Source: CAVVEC01 sp963747105 (GTDB lineage Bacteria > Acidobacteriota > Terriglobia > Terriglobales > Acidobacteriaceae). From it: a DNA stretch of 64,000 bases. The DNA lies in NCBI GenBank assembly GCA_963747105.1, contig CAVVEC010000016.1, positions 558,001 through 622,000 of the forward strand, written 5' to 3'. Position 1 is the first letter of the stretch; each line of letters opens with the position of its first letter. Below are positions 44,021 through 52,138 of the stretch, piece by piece. The notes beneath the pieces were generated by a model. It saw only the letters and a program-made list of their open reading frames with translations. It made no database searches and was not told the origin of the DNA. The translations under genes and the position numbers were made by a program.

Positions 44021-45238
44021 CTACGGTGTCATCTGGAAAACGACGCCGCAGCCTTGCTGCACCGTGTTGCAACTGAGGTTGCCGCCCCGGAACGTCGTGC
44101 CATACAAATTACCCTTGGCGTCAACCATGATGTTCCCGTAGGGATATCCACCGTCGCTGCCGGTAAAGTCCTGCAATGTCGTCTCCTGGTAGCCCGATTT
44201 TTGCTTCGCCAGCTCGATCACGGTTCCATAACTATCGGTTCCGTAGTATGCAGCCGCGCCAAAGATATTGCCGGCCGGGTCCAACGCCACACCCGCGAAC
44301 ACCTGTCCTCCGTCGTTACCGCCTGTGAAGTCATACAGCGTCGTCTCGCTCCAAGTGCCGTTGGAGCGTTTGAGCAGGTAAACCACGCCCTGATTGTAAG
44401 AGCCGCCGGCGCCGGTGGTGCCATAGATTTCGCCTGACTTGGGAATGGTGACCGAACCGAATTCCGGCCAGCAACCATCGCCGCCACCGGTGAAGTTGTA
44501 GATCACGCTTTCCTTCCAGGCCTTCTTCTGGTGCGCGAGTTCAAACACCGCGCCGCAGCCATCGGCACCACCACCCACCGTAGCGCCGTAGAGATTGCCG
44601 GCGTTGTCCCAGGTCAGACCCATCAATGGATCCTCTGCGTCCGTGCCTGCGGCAAAGTTGTAGAGAGTCGTCTTATTCCACTTACTGCCGGCGCGCGAAA
44701 GCTCGAAGATGGTGCCATAGCCCGCCGTACCGCCCATCTCCGTCACGCCATAAAGATGACCGACCTTATCGAAAACCAAACCGCTAACGCCAATACCGAC
44801 AATTCCGTCATCTCCTCCCTGAAAGGTGTGGATCACCTTGAAAGCCCACCCGCCTTTTGAGGGGCTGAGTTCATAGACGGTGCCATAACCGGCGCCGCCG
44901 CCATTGGCGATGCCATAGAGGTTGCCTTTTTTATCGAATACCAACTGTCCCGTGGGGGCGGCTCCGTCGGCGCCGCCGGTAAACTTGTAGAGCACACTTT
45001 CTTTCCAGCCGCTCTTAGTGTGCTTGAGTTCGTAGACCAGGCCAGCGAAATTGTCGCCGCCTTGCGCGGTCGTGCCATAGAGATTGTGTGCCTTGTCAGA
45101 GATCACGCCGGCGTATGGATAGGCGCCGTCCGCGCAGTTTTGTTGGGAGCAGAAGGCGTACAGCACCTTCTCGGTGCTTGCCCATGCCCCCGCGGTGAAG
45201 AGCAGAATGAGTGCCACACAGAACGCGGTGATTTTCAT
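44021..45238 (-). CDS. GloVer-repeat secreted protein, third family member
   Basis: 405 residues from ATG 45238 (MKITAFCVALILLFTAGAWAS signal peptide), then about ten GloVer repeats (A-G-N-L-Y-G-x-T...G-x-V-Y-E-L...L-Y-N-F-T-G-G-x-D-G). Conserved blocks such as NLYGTTAQGGDNFAGLVYEL and NLYGTTFRGGNLSCNTVQQG are clear. A cysteine pair occurs near the N-terminus (FCSQQNCADGAYPY) and another at the C-terminus (LSCNTVQQGCGVV). The function is unknown; export is likely. Confidence 0.87.
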   Translation of the reverse strand: MKITAFCVALILLFTAGAWASTEKVLYAFCSQQNCADGAYPYAGVISDKAHNLYGTTAQGGDNFAGLVYELKHTKSGWKESVLYKFTGGADGAAPTGQLVFDKKGNLYGIANGGGAGYGTVYELSPSKGGWAFKVIHTFQGGDDGIVGIGVSGLVFDKVGHLYGVTEMGGTAGYGTIFELSRAGSKWNKTTLYNFAAGTDAEDPLMGLTWDNAGNLYGATVGGGADGCGAVFELAHQKKAWKESVIYNFTGGGDGCWPEFGSVTIPKSGEIYGTTGAGGSYNQGVVYLLKRSNGTWSETTLYDFTGGNDGGQVFAGVALDPAGNIFGAAAYYGTDSYGTVIELAKQKSGYQETTLQDFTGSDGGYPYGNIMVDAKGNLYGTTFRGGNLSCNTVQQGCGVVFQMTP

Positions 45239-45482
45239 CAGATTCTCCTTATCAAAATGGCGCCAAGGAATTGCGCTTCCGCTTCGCAATCACTACACGG
45301 AGTTCTCCTCTGCGGAACAAATCCCGGCGTGTTTGAACAGGCAACGGTGGCTGGGCGGGAGGATCGACAGACGAGCGATGCGACCGGGCCGTCGGCGAAG
45401 CGCGTTACCTTGGACCGTTCAAGCTCCTTATATTCCCCGACCGAGGCCGTGTCAAAAGGAAATTTCGTGACAGACCTCACAG

Positions 45483-45768
45483 GGTCTGGTGACAGAGAAG
45501 CCACAAGTTTTCTACTGGCGCACGGTCTCGGGGCAAGAAGTGGACATCGTGCTGGGAAACTCTGCTGGGCATCTGGTAGGAGTGGAAGTAAAAGCCAGTG
45601 CAACGCTCAATAGCGGCGACGTTCGGGGGCTGCAGACTCTGGGCCAGTGTGGCCGGCAGGCGCTGGATTCGCGGCGTGGTGCTCTACACCGGCACCGATG
45701 TTGTCCCATTTGCTGGCAATCTGCACGGCGTTCCTGCGTCCCACCTCTGGGCAAGGCACACATACTGA
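45483..45768 (+). pseudogene. DUF4143 ATPase, C-terminal remnant
   Basis: Nearly the same as 1390-1657: KPQVFYWRTVSGQEVDIVLGNSAGHLVGVEVKASATLNSGDVRGLQ, then a frame change and VAGRRWIRGVVLYTGTDVVPFAGNLHGVPASHLW. The ATPase part is missing. A 2-kb neighbourhood resembles that of 1.4-1.7 kb, which suggests copying of a segment. Confidence 0.8.
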
Positions 45769-46130
45769 GATTCCTGTTTGACAGTTTGACAACGCTTTGT
45801 CACCTTTGATCGGGGACGGTTTGCGCCACTACAGCGGCGACAACGGGAGGTGTGGCTGTGTGCCAGAAAGAGGCTTCCAAGTACCTTTAGCGCTTCCTCT
45901 CAAAACAGAAGGCTGAAACGGTCTTTAGGCACATGGTGCGTTCACTATTGGAATCCGAGGTCTTAGCCAAGCTAGTGACCCGCCATCTTCGCCCCGCAAT
46001 ATGGGGTTGTTCGCCCGACTCCCATACCGACCCCTATTGACCACGCCAGTAGATCCTCAACGCGGCATGCCGGACCAGAGCATCGACTTTCCACGAGCCG
46101 CAGAGACCTTTGCTGGTGGGATCAATGTGT
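45769..46130. repeat. Dispersed repeat copies (shared with 13326-13450 and 32740-32835)
   Basis: 45852-45975 matches 13326-13445, and 45985-46130 matches pieces of the 5.7 kb and 32.75 kb repeats (TTGACCACGCCAGTAGATC, CAGAGCATCGACTTTCCAC). No gene is supported here. Confidence 0.65.
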
Positions 46131-46218
46131 TTTCGGCAAGGTGAGCACACAATGCCGCGACTGGCGTCACTGAAACTTCGCACGGGCTGTGATGACATGC
46201 CGCTGGTGCTACGGATTG

Positions 46219-46675
46219 TGACCTGCCCCCCGAAAAGTAGTCTAGCGGAAATGTGACTTCTCCATTTAGGATGGCCCGCTCAGGGCCAGAGAGGAGGAGT
46301 CGTGCGCAAGAGTCGCTTTAAGGAAGAACAGATCATCGCCATCCTGGAGCAGGCGGAGGCGGGGATAGCACCCGACGAGCTGTGCCGGCGGCACGGGATC
46401 ACACGCGGGAGCCTGTACCGCTGGAAGGCGAAGTACGGCGGGATGGAAGTGAGCGAGGCGCGGCGACTGCGACAGCTGGAGGAGGAAAACCGGCAGCTGA
46501 AGCACGCCGTGGCCGAGCTGCTGCTGGACAAACGAGCGTTGCAGGCGGTGGTCACAAAAAAGTGGTAGGCCCGCAGACGCAGAGGCAGGCGGTGGGAGTG
46601 ATGCGCTCGGAAGCTGTGGTTTCGGAGCGCCGCGCCTGCGGGCTCGTGAAGTCCCGACTGTGCTACCCCATCCTG
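46219..46675 (+). mobile_element. IS3-family element, 5' part only
   Basis: It begins with TGACCTGCCCCCCG, a typical end of the IS407-like IS3 group, and carries orfA and the first ~35 codons of orfB before the sequence changes into the truncated PIN gene. The right end is missing, so it cannot move by itself. Confidence 0.8.
46302..46568 (+). CDS. IS3-family transposase OrfA
   Basis: 88 residues from GTG 46302 with GAGGAGG upstream: FKEEQIIAILEQAEAGIAPDELCRRHGITRGSLYRWKAKYGG (helix-turn-helix) and the leucine-zipper-like RLRQLEEENRQLKHAVAELLLDKRALQ. OrfB starts in the shifted frame (GPQTQRQAVGVMRSEAVVSERRACGLVK) but is truncated after ~46675. Confidence 0.85.
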   Translation: MRKSRFKEEQIIAILEQAEAGIAPDELCRRHGITRGSLYRWKAKYGGMEVSEARRLRQLEEENRQLKHAVAELLLDKRALQAVVTKKW

Positions 46676-46687
46676 AATCCATTAGAG

Positions 46688-47050
46688 TTATGCACGGAGC
46701 CTCCAGTTTTCTATGGACAAATTACGGACTCGTCCAAACTCTCGCGTGTTGTTCGTAACCAGGGTCAAGCCGAGGCTCCGCGCATGGGCCGCGATGAACA
46801 GATCGTTTGCACCGATCATCGCGCCAAGCATCTTTAAGTCCGCGCGAATCTGTGCATAGTGCAGGCATGCTTCATCGGGGAGATCTAGAACCTCGATGTA
46901 GCGCAGAAATGCACCGAGCGCCCCTTCATCCTGCTGCCGTCGCGGAGACACCTCGACACCGAACAAAAGTTCCGACTTCGTAATTACGGAAATACACACA
47001 TCACTAACGGGAACTTGTTGGAGCCGTCTTAGAACCGTGTCATTCGAGCG
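46688..47050 (-). pseudogene. VapC-type PIN toxin lacking its first ~15 residues
   Basis: The minus strand reads VCISVITKSELLFGVEVSP, YAQIRADLKMLGAMIGANDLFIAAHARSLGLTLVTNNTREFGRV, a PIN domain of the VapC(FitB-like) type with its second and third acidic residues and the T-N-N-x-x-E-F end. The frame continues upstream as NDTVLRRLQQVPVSD but is cut at 47053 by IS66 sequence, so the first catalytic Asp (MLDTN-type start) is lost. No antitoxin is present. Confidence 0.8.
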
Positions 47051-47052
47051 TT

Positions 47053-47400
47053 TTACACCGACAGTTGCGGATCCCAGGTGCGCTCCGGTCGCCGCCAGTC
47101 AATGCCTTCCAGCAGCATGGATAACTGCGCCCGCGTCAGCGAAACCGTACCGCTCGCCGCTTGCGGCCACACGAAACGTCCGCGCTCTAAACGCTTCGAA
47201 AATAGACAAAGCCCATCGCCATCGAACCACAAAACCTTGATCAAATCGCCGCGCCGCCCGCGAAACACGAACACATGACCCGAGAACGGACTCTGCTCCA
47301 GTTGGGTTTGTACCAGCGAGCTCAGCCCGGTGAAACCCCGCCGCAGATCGGTCACGCCCGCTGCAATCCAAACCCGCGTGTTAGTGGGTGGCCCGATCAT
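47053..47400 (-). CDS. tnpB: IS66 TnpB (partial copy)
   Basis: 115 residues, identical to the product at 17919-18266, with the ATGA overlap to tnpA conserved. The element around it lacks tnpC, so it can only function together with the complete IS66. Confidence 0.88.
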   Translation of the reverse strand: MIGPPTNTRVWIAAGVTDLRRGFTGLSSLVQTQLEQSPFSGHVFVFRGRRGDLIKVLWFDGDGLCLFSKRLERGRFVWPQAASGTVSLTRAQLSMLLEGIDWRRPERTWDPQLSV

Positions 47401-47780
47401 GCCCGCAGGCACTCCAACAACACCCGCAGCAAAACCGGATCGGCGCTGCCCTCGATGCGCACCTGCGCGTGTCGAAGTTTGATGTGAACCGTGCCCGCCA
47501 AACAAGTCGAAGAGCTCCCGCCACTCGACGATGTCATCAGCGACGGCGAGCTCTCGCTTACGCTGACCGGCAACAGCTTCATCGCACCGCTGCCTCCCAG
47601 TCGCCTTGCCAGATACAGCTTGCGCCAGTTGAAAACCAGGTTAGCGTTGACCCCGTGCGCCCGTGCCACTCTTGCTACCGATGCACCCTTCGCCAACGTC
47701 TCTTCGACAATCCCTCGCTTCTCCTCCAACGTCCGGTACCGCCGTTTAGGTGGGGTGGTTTGAGTGTATGTGTCCATCAT
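47397..47780 (-). CDS. tnpA: IS66 TnpA (partial copy)
   Basis: 127 residues, identical to the product at 17539-17922, including the helix-turn-helix. Perfect identity over ~820 bp shows that the two copies separated recently. Confidence 0.88.
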   Translation of the reverse strand: MMDTYTQTTPPKRRYRTLEEKRGIVEETLAKGASVARVARAHGVNANLVFNWRKLYLARRLGGSGAMKLLPVSVSESSPSLMTSSSGGSSSTCLAGTVHIKLRHAQVRIEGSADPVLLRVLLECLRA

Positions 47781-47870
47781 CGCTCCAAGTGGACACTATC
47801 GCTGGTGTCCACATCCAGAGCATGACTCCCACTTACACCTCTGTCCAGACGGCCACCAGCGGACGCTTAC

Positions 47871-48003
47871 TGATCCCCAACATCTTCGCCCCTTCCTTGG
47901 CCGTCATTGCTCCACGGTCCCGATAATCGCGGGCAATCTTCTTGGTCAGAGTCAAAGTCTCAAGCTCGGCTTGTTCTTGTTCTGTGAACTTGATGTCCGT
48001 CAT
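47871..48003 (-). pseudogene. Small gene after the integrase, truncated by IS66
   Basis: From ATG 48003: MTDIKFTEQEQAELETLTLTKKIARDY, DRGAMTAKEGAKMLGI, then the IS66 end. The last part has the look of a helix-turn-helix or excisionase-like segment. Its start overlaps the integrase stop (ATGA). Only ~44 residues remain. Confidence 0.55.
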
Positions 48004-49180
48004 TGCACGCCTCCAAACGTAGCGTTCACCTTGTCGCGGGTCGCTTGGCTGCGGGACGGCTTCAAGTAGCGCATCGTACTTTCCATGTCGGAGTGACCGA
48101 GCCACGATTGGACAGTGCGCAAGTCAACCCCGGCCCACAGATGCCACGTTGCGAACGTCGCACGAAACTTGTGCAGCCAGAATCCATCAGGCTTGAGACC
48201 CGCACGTGTAGCGACAGCCTTCAGGTCATCTAAGAAATTCAGCTTGGGGCGACAGCCAGCGGTGGGAACAGCAAAGGGCATGTTTTGTCATGCGCGGTCT
48301 TTGCTGCTTGCAGGCTCGTCACCAGCGTTGCAGGAATGGGAATCTCGCGCTCTTTGTATGCCTTCGGTGACCATCCGGGCTTGTGGGTAACCTTCACTGT
48401 GCTCGCTTTCAGGTTCACGTCCGACCAGTACGTGTGCATCACTTCCTGCTCGCGCATCCCGGTCATCAGGAAGAATTCGAACCACAGACGTTCCTGTTGG
48501 TCGCATGCCTTGAATAGTGTGTCCAATTCCTCCTGTTCGTACACCTCCGGTTCTTCCTCCGTGAACCGTGGCCAATCGTTCTTCCGAATGAGGTTCCGAA
48601 TCCCGCGCGCCTTGAGGAAGGTCATCACAATCTCGAACTTGTTGTAAACAGAACGCGGAGCCTGTTTTGGCACCTTCTCATCGCGTAAGAAGGCCACAAA
48701 CCTCAGCATGTCGAGCCGCTCGATGTCTTCGAGGTAAAGCTTCGAGCAGGACTCGGTGAAGTAGCTGAGTGCCGTGGAATATGCCGAATAGCTCCTCGGC
48801 TTCTTGCTGAGCTTCGTCTCTTCGAGGAACTCAGCAATGGCTACAGACAGCGGACTGCGACCGTTGGCATGGCGCCCATTCGGCCCGACACCGGGCACGA
48901 CTTCAACTCCATGGCTGGCCGCGTTCAACTCAAACGTTTTCCGCTGGCACTGGGTCTGGGCGTCAACTGCATTCTTGCCGACGCTCAGCCGCACGCGTAC
49001 GCTGTTCTCGCGCCAGTCGAGATAGTACGCGCCTTCGGGATGACGCTCCTCTTTGCCATTGACGATGACGATGTCCTGCTTGATTCTGCCGTTCGGGGTC
49101 ACGACGGCGGGGCAGTAACGCAGCCCGGCCTCGGTCTTGATGTACTTGGTGAGATTGACTCGGTGTGTGCGGTTGCTCAC
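48000..49180 (-). CDS. Tyrosine recombinase (integrase) next to tRNA-Ser, one frameshift
   Basis: About 393 residues. The N-terminal region (YCPAVVTPNGRIKQDIVIVNGKEERH, HPEGAYYLDW) is an integrase arm-type domain. Residues ~125-200 form the core-binding domain (IAEFLEETKLSKKPRSYSAYSTALSYF). The catalytic domain has MTGMREQEVMHTYWSDVN with the first Arg, then, after a 1-base frame change near 48260, KFRATFATWHLWAGVDLRTVQSWLGHSDMESTMRYLKP with the H-x-x-R-x-T-F-A-T region, the G-H motif and Tyr. It reads away from the 3' side of tRNA-Ser, the usual place of a tRNA-targeting island integrase. Confidence 0.85.
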
Positions 49181-49246
49181 GGGCTTCCTCCACTGTGGTA
49201 TGAGTGTAGGTAGGAGCCCGCTGTAAGTGCTAGATTACAAAGGTAA

Positions 49247-49336
49247 TGGCGGAGAGGGTGGGATTTGAACCCACGATACCCGTTAAGGTATGTCCGCTTT
49301 CGAGGCGGATCGTTTCAACCGCTCACGCACCTCTCC
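49247..49336 (-). tRNA. tRNA-Ser (anticodon CGA), CCA encoded
   Basis: Minus-strand cloverleaf: acceptor GGAGAGG / CCTCTCC, discriminator G and genomic CCA; D-arm with GAGCGGTTGAA; anticodon stem-loop CCGCCTCGAAAGCGG (anticodon CGA); a long variable arm (ACATACCTTAACGGGTATCG region); T-arm GGGTTCAAATCCC. The long variable arm and acceptor fit class II serine tRNA. The integrase gene begins ~67 bp beyond its 3' end. Confidence 0.93.
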
Positions 49337-49422
49337 GCGTCGGACAACTATTCGAGTTTGGCATCCTTGATGCGCGACCAAACGAGCTCAGGATTTTACG
49401 TGCGGGCTCAGACGCCCGCTAA

Positions 49423-49487
49423 GCGCCTCAACTTTCGAGGCGGATCCCTCGACAAGCTCGGGACTTCAACCGCTCACGCACCTCTCC
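49423..49487 (-). pseudogene. tRNA-Ser 5' half remnant with an inserted short repeat
   Basis: Reading from 49487, GGAGAGGTGCGTGAGCGGTT matches the intact tRNA's 5' half exactly, then a 19-20 bp block (TCCCGAGCTTGTCGAGGGA, at ~49445-49463) is inserted before GATCCGCCTCGAAAG. The anticodon stem is changed to CGCCTC...GAGGCG, and no T-arm follows. The inserted block is itself palindromic and of the dispersed type also seen at 51540 and 52050. Confidence 0.75.
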
Positions 49488-49596
49488 GCGACAAATCAGT
49501 AGTCCGTAGCTAGTAGCTAGGAGTCAGTAGTCAGCCAAACCGACACAATCAGCATCACGGCGACACCGCTGCAAACTGACGACCGACGGCCAACGA
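49488..49596. repeat. Low-complexity intergenic repeat
   Basis: Short iterated words such as AGTAGTC, GTAGCTAGTAGCTAG and CGACTAACGACGG. Similar words reappear near 50050 and may extend into the tadA 5' end. Confidence 0.5.
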
Positions 49597-50091
49597 CTAA
49601 CGACGGTCTCTAAAAAAAGCTTGTATCAGTTCCGCACAACGGCCAGCCAGCACGCCTCCCCGCACTTGCATGCGATGATTCAATGCAGGGTGGTTCAAAA
49701 CCTCTATTACCGAATGGACCGCGCCGGCTTTCGGATCGTTGGCCCCGTACACCAGGCGTTTCAGCCGAGCGTGCACCAGCGCGCCGGCGCACATGGCGCA
49801 CGGCTCAATTGTAGCAAACAGCTCGCACTCTCCCAGACGATGGTTACCCACGCTCGCGCCAGCCTCGCGCAACGCGACGATCTCGGCGTGCGCGGTAGGA
49901 TCAGCGTCAGTGAGGTTGCGATTCCAGCCTCGGCCAACGATCTTGCCGTCGTACACCACCACAGCGCCCACCGGGACTTCACCCGCTTCCAGTGCGCGTT
50001 GCGCGGCGCGAAGGGCCTCTTCCATCCAAAGCTCGTCGGATGCGGCGTTTGGTCGTTGGTCGTTCGTCGTTAGTGGGCGGTCCTGTGCCAC
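49597..50091 (-). CDS. tadA: tRNA-specific adenosine deaminase
   Basis: 164 residues, with a ~22-residue lead-in before MEEALRAAQRALEAGEVPVGAVVV, where TadA normally starts (ATG 50025). Catalytic motifs: HAEIVALREA (H-A-E with proton-shuttling Glu) and EPCAMCAGALVHAR (P-C-x-x-C zinc ligands). TadA converts wobble A34 to inosine in tRNA-Arg(ACG). The lead-in is encoded by low-complexity intergenic-type sequence, so the downstream start is more likely. Confidence 0.92.
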   Translation of the reverse strand: MAQDRPLTTNDQRPNAASDELWMEEALRAAQRALEAGEVPVGAVVVYDGKIVGRGWNRNLTDADPTAHAEIVALREAGASVGNHRLGECELFATIEPCAMCAGALVHARLKRLVYGANDPKAGAVHSVIEVLNHPALNHRMQVRGGVLAGRCAELIQAFFRDRR

Positions 50092-50226
50092 AGCATCCTA
50101 AGTTCATTGTAGCGGGTGGACCTGACTGCCCCCTGGAGGTGGCATGGACAGCCGAGGACGGCTGTCCCCACGTGATCCTTGCCGCCCCTTCTGCGGTTTT
50201 TCAGGTGATGATATGCTTGATAACTT

Positions 50227-50688
50227 ATGGGGCTGCCGAACCTGCTGCGCAAAGTCTTCCTGGTGGACCTGCTCAAGGGTCTGAGTGTTACCTTCCGCTA
50301 TCAGGATCCCAAGGAAATCTATACTGAGCAATATCCACTGCAGAGGCCGCAGGTGGCGGAGCGCTATCGCGGGGCGCCACGACTGAACGTCAATCCCGAT
50401 ACGAACGAGACCATGTGTATTGCCTGCGATCTGTGCGCACTAGCCTGCCCCGAGCATCTGATCGTGGTTTCAAGTGAGCGCAACGAGAAAACCCGCCGCA
50501 AAGAGCTCACCAACTTTACCTACGACCTCAGCCGCTGCATGTTCTGTGGACTGTGCGAGGACGCCTGTCCGACCGACGCGCTGGAGCTGACGCAAGACTT
50601 CGAACTGGCCAACTACACGCGCGAAGGCGCCATCTGGAATCGCGAGATGCTGGAAAAAGGCCCGCAGCCGACACAGTACAGAAAATAG
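50227..50688 (+). CDS. nuoI: NADH-quinone oxidoreductase subunit I (NuoI-type ferredoxin)
   Basis: 153 residues with two 4Fe-4S motifs: ETMCIACDLCALACPEHLI and SRCMFCGLCEDACPTDALEL, plus the NuoI-type lead-in (LLKGLSVTFRYQDPKEIYTEQYP) and the tail LANYTREGAIWNREML. NuoI carries clusters N6a/N6b between NuoG and the quinone site of complex I. No other nuo gene is within view, so it is either a scattered complex I gene or an extra copy. The start ATG is at 50227. Confidence 0.9.
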   Translation: MGLPNLLRKVFLVDLLKGLSVTFRYQDPKEIYTEQYPLQRPQVAERYRGAPRLNVNPDTNETMCIACDLCALACPEHLIVVSSERNEKTRRKELTNFTYDLSRCMFCGLCEDACPTDALELTQDFELANYTREGAIWNREMLEKGPQPTQYRK

Positions 50689-50798
50689 CCCTTGGCAGTT
50701 AGCACTTGGCACCTAGCCCGTGGAGTGCCGTAGTGTGTTCCTCAGATAGAGCATTTGACCTGGGCTCCCTTCAGACAATCAACCCGATTGGCTAACTG

Positions 50799-51965
50799 CT
50801 AACTGCTGGGTTGTTGTTGTGTCATGCAGTGCATAGCGCCGAAGCCCCAGATCAGATCTCCCGAGTAAATGCCGATGACGTCGCGGTCGGGGAAAACGTC
50901 CGCGAGGATGTCCAGCGCGATCCGGTCGTTGGCATCGTTGAAAACGGGGACGAGCACGATGCCATTGGCAATGTAGAAATTGGCGTAACTGGCGGGCAAA
51001 CGCCGGGTTTCGAAGATCACCGGCGCAGGCATGGGAAGTTCGATGATGGAAAGCGGCCTTCCGTTCTGATCTGTGGCCTCTCGCAGGCGGCGGATGTTTT
51101 CGCGCAGAGGTTCGTAGTTCGGGTCATTGGGATCCGATTCGACCGCGGTCACGACCGTGTCCGGGGCCACGAAGCGGGTGATGTCGTCCACGTGGCCATG
51201 GGTATCGTCGCCGGCAATGCCGGAGCCGAGCCAAATCACATTTGAAATTCCCAGATAGTTGGAAAAAATCTTCTCATAGTCCGCGCGCTTCATCGCCGGA
51301 TTGCGTTCTTGAACCTTGCTGAGCAGGCATTCTTCGGTAGTAAGCAGTGTGCCATGGCCATTGACATCAATCGATCCGCCTTCGAGGACGACGGGCTTGT
51401 TGCCAAAAACGGGATGGAGTTCGCGGGCCCCGGCAGCTTTGGCCATCCGGCTGCCGATTTTTTCATCGTGCTGGTAGTTTGGGTATTTGGCCCAGGCGTT
51501 GAATCGCCAATGGATGGCGGCGAGATGGAGTTCGGGAGGGGACAGCAGGTCCCTCGACTGCGCTCGGAATGACAAAGTGGAAGGAGCACTCTTAGTACCA
51601 CGGCCGGCGCCTTGCCCTTTCTCGCGGACAGGAGTGTCCGCGCCACACTTCGCAAATGTGCATCCCGAGTCGCGGGTCCAGACGCGGTTGGTGGGCCAGC
51701 GGTGGAAACGGACGTTCTCGCTCAGGGCATTCGCGCGATCAAGAGTCTTGCGGGCGCGCTTCTCCGAAGCGGCATCGTTCAGAATCAATTCGACTCGTTC
51801 GCGGCGCGCCAGGTGGCGGATGATTTCTGCGCAAACCCAGGGGATGGCCTCAAACTTCCCCGGCCAGTCGTCTTTGTAGTGGGGCCAAGCGAGCCACGTG
51901 GCGCAGTGGGGTTCCCACTCGGCGGGCATGCGGTGTCCATAGGAGCGCCTGTTGGGGTGCTTCAA
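50799..51965 (-). CDS. aguA: Agmatine deiminase with an in-frame repeat-derived insertion
   Basis: 388 residues of the agmatine deiminase/peptidyl-arginine deiminase family, converting agmatine to N-carbamoylputrescine and ammonia. Motifs: MPAEWEPHCATWLAWPH, TNRVWTRDSG, GGSIDVNGHGTLLTTEECLL, GDDTHGHVDDITRFV and the catalytic Cys380 in GFGAMHCMTQQQPS. Between WTRDSG and AAIHWRFNAWAKYPN, about 40 residues (CGADTPVREKGQ...LSFRAQSRDLLSPP) have no family counterpart and are encoded by two common intergenic-type repeats (about 51535-51655). The start is TTG 51965; ATG 51929 is an alternative. It is encoded in the same direction as the amidase at 52139. Confidence 0.9.
   Translation of the reverse strand: MKHPNRRSYGHRMPAEWEPHCATWLAWPHYKDDWPGKFEAIPWVCAEIIRHLARRERVELILNDAASEKRARKTLDRANALSENVRFHRWPTNRVWTRDSGCTFAKCGADTPVREKGQGAGRGTKSAPSTLSFRAQSRDLLSPPELHLAAIHWRFNAWAKYPNYQHDEKIGSRMAKAAGARELHPVFGNKPVVLEGGSIDVNGHGTLLTTEECLLSKVQERNPAMKRADYEKIFSNYLGISNVIWLGSGIAGDDTHGHVDDITRFVAPDTVVTAVESDPNDPNYEPLRENIRRLREATDQNGRPLSIIELPMPAPVIFETRRLPASYANFYIANGIVLVPVFNDANDRIALDILADVFPDRDVIGIYSGDLIWGFGAMHCMTQQQPSS
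51535..51655. repeat. Two dispersed intergenic-type repeats inside the agmatine deiminase gene
   Basis: 51540-51578 (CCCTCGACTGCGCTCGGAAT) is the 'GTCATTCCGAGC' class repeat. 51610-51645 holds GCGGACAGGAGTGTCCGCGC, a palindromic 'GGACACTCCTGTCC' element. Both are usually found between genes; here both are read through. Confidence 0.7.
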
Positions 51966-52019
51966 GGGGCTTCTCTTCCCGGTCTGGGTTGTTCGGCGAA
52001 AATTCCCTCATAGATGACC

Positions 52020-52110
52020 CAGCAGACGCGGTCGGTAGGGATCCTTCGACTGTCGCCGCCTGTCGACAAGTCGACAGGCGTTGCTCGCTCAGGATGACAG
52101 TTCGTCGTGG
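52020..52110. repeat. Intergenic dispersed repeat between the deiminase and amidase genes
   Basis: The block GGATCCTTCGACTGTCGCC...GTCGACAAGTCGACAGGCG...CTCAGGATGACAG is the classic 'TTCGACT...CTCAGGATGACA' repeat containing a GTCGACAAGTCGAC-type palindrome. It separates the two genes by ~170 bp. Confidence 0.6.
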
Positions 52111-52138
52111 GGCGTGAGTGGTAGAGCATGGTGCGGTA

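Larger units (their letters stand above)
47053..47870 (-). mobile_element. Partial IS66 (left end, tnpA, tnpB)
   Basis: An almost exact copy of 17449-18266 in the opposite orientation: the terminal GTAAGCG sits at 47870, and sequence identity ends precisely at the tnpB stop codon (47053). tnpC and the right end are missing. On the left it abuts the truncated vapC, on the right a truncated small gene. Confidence 0.9.
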
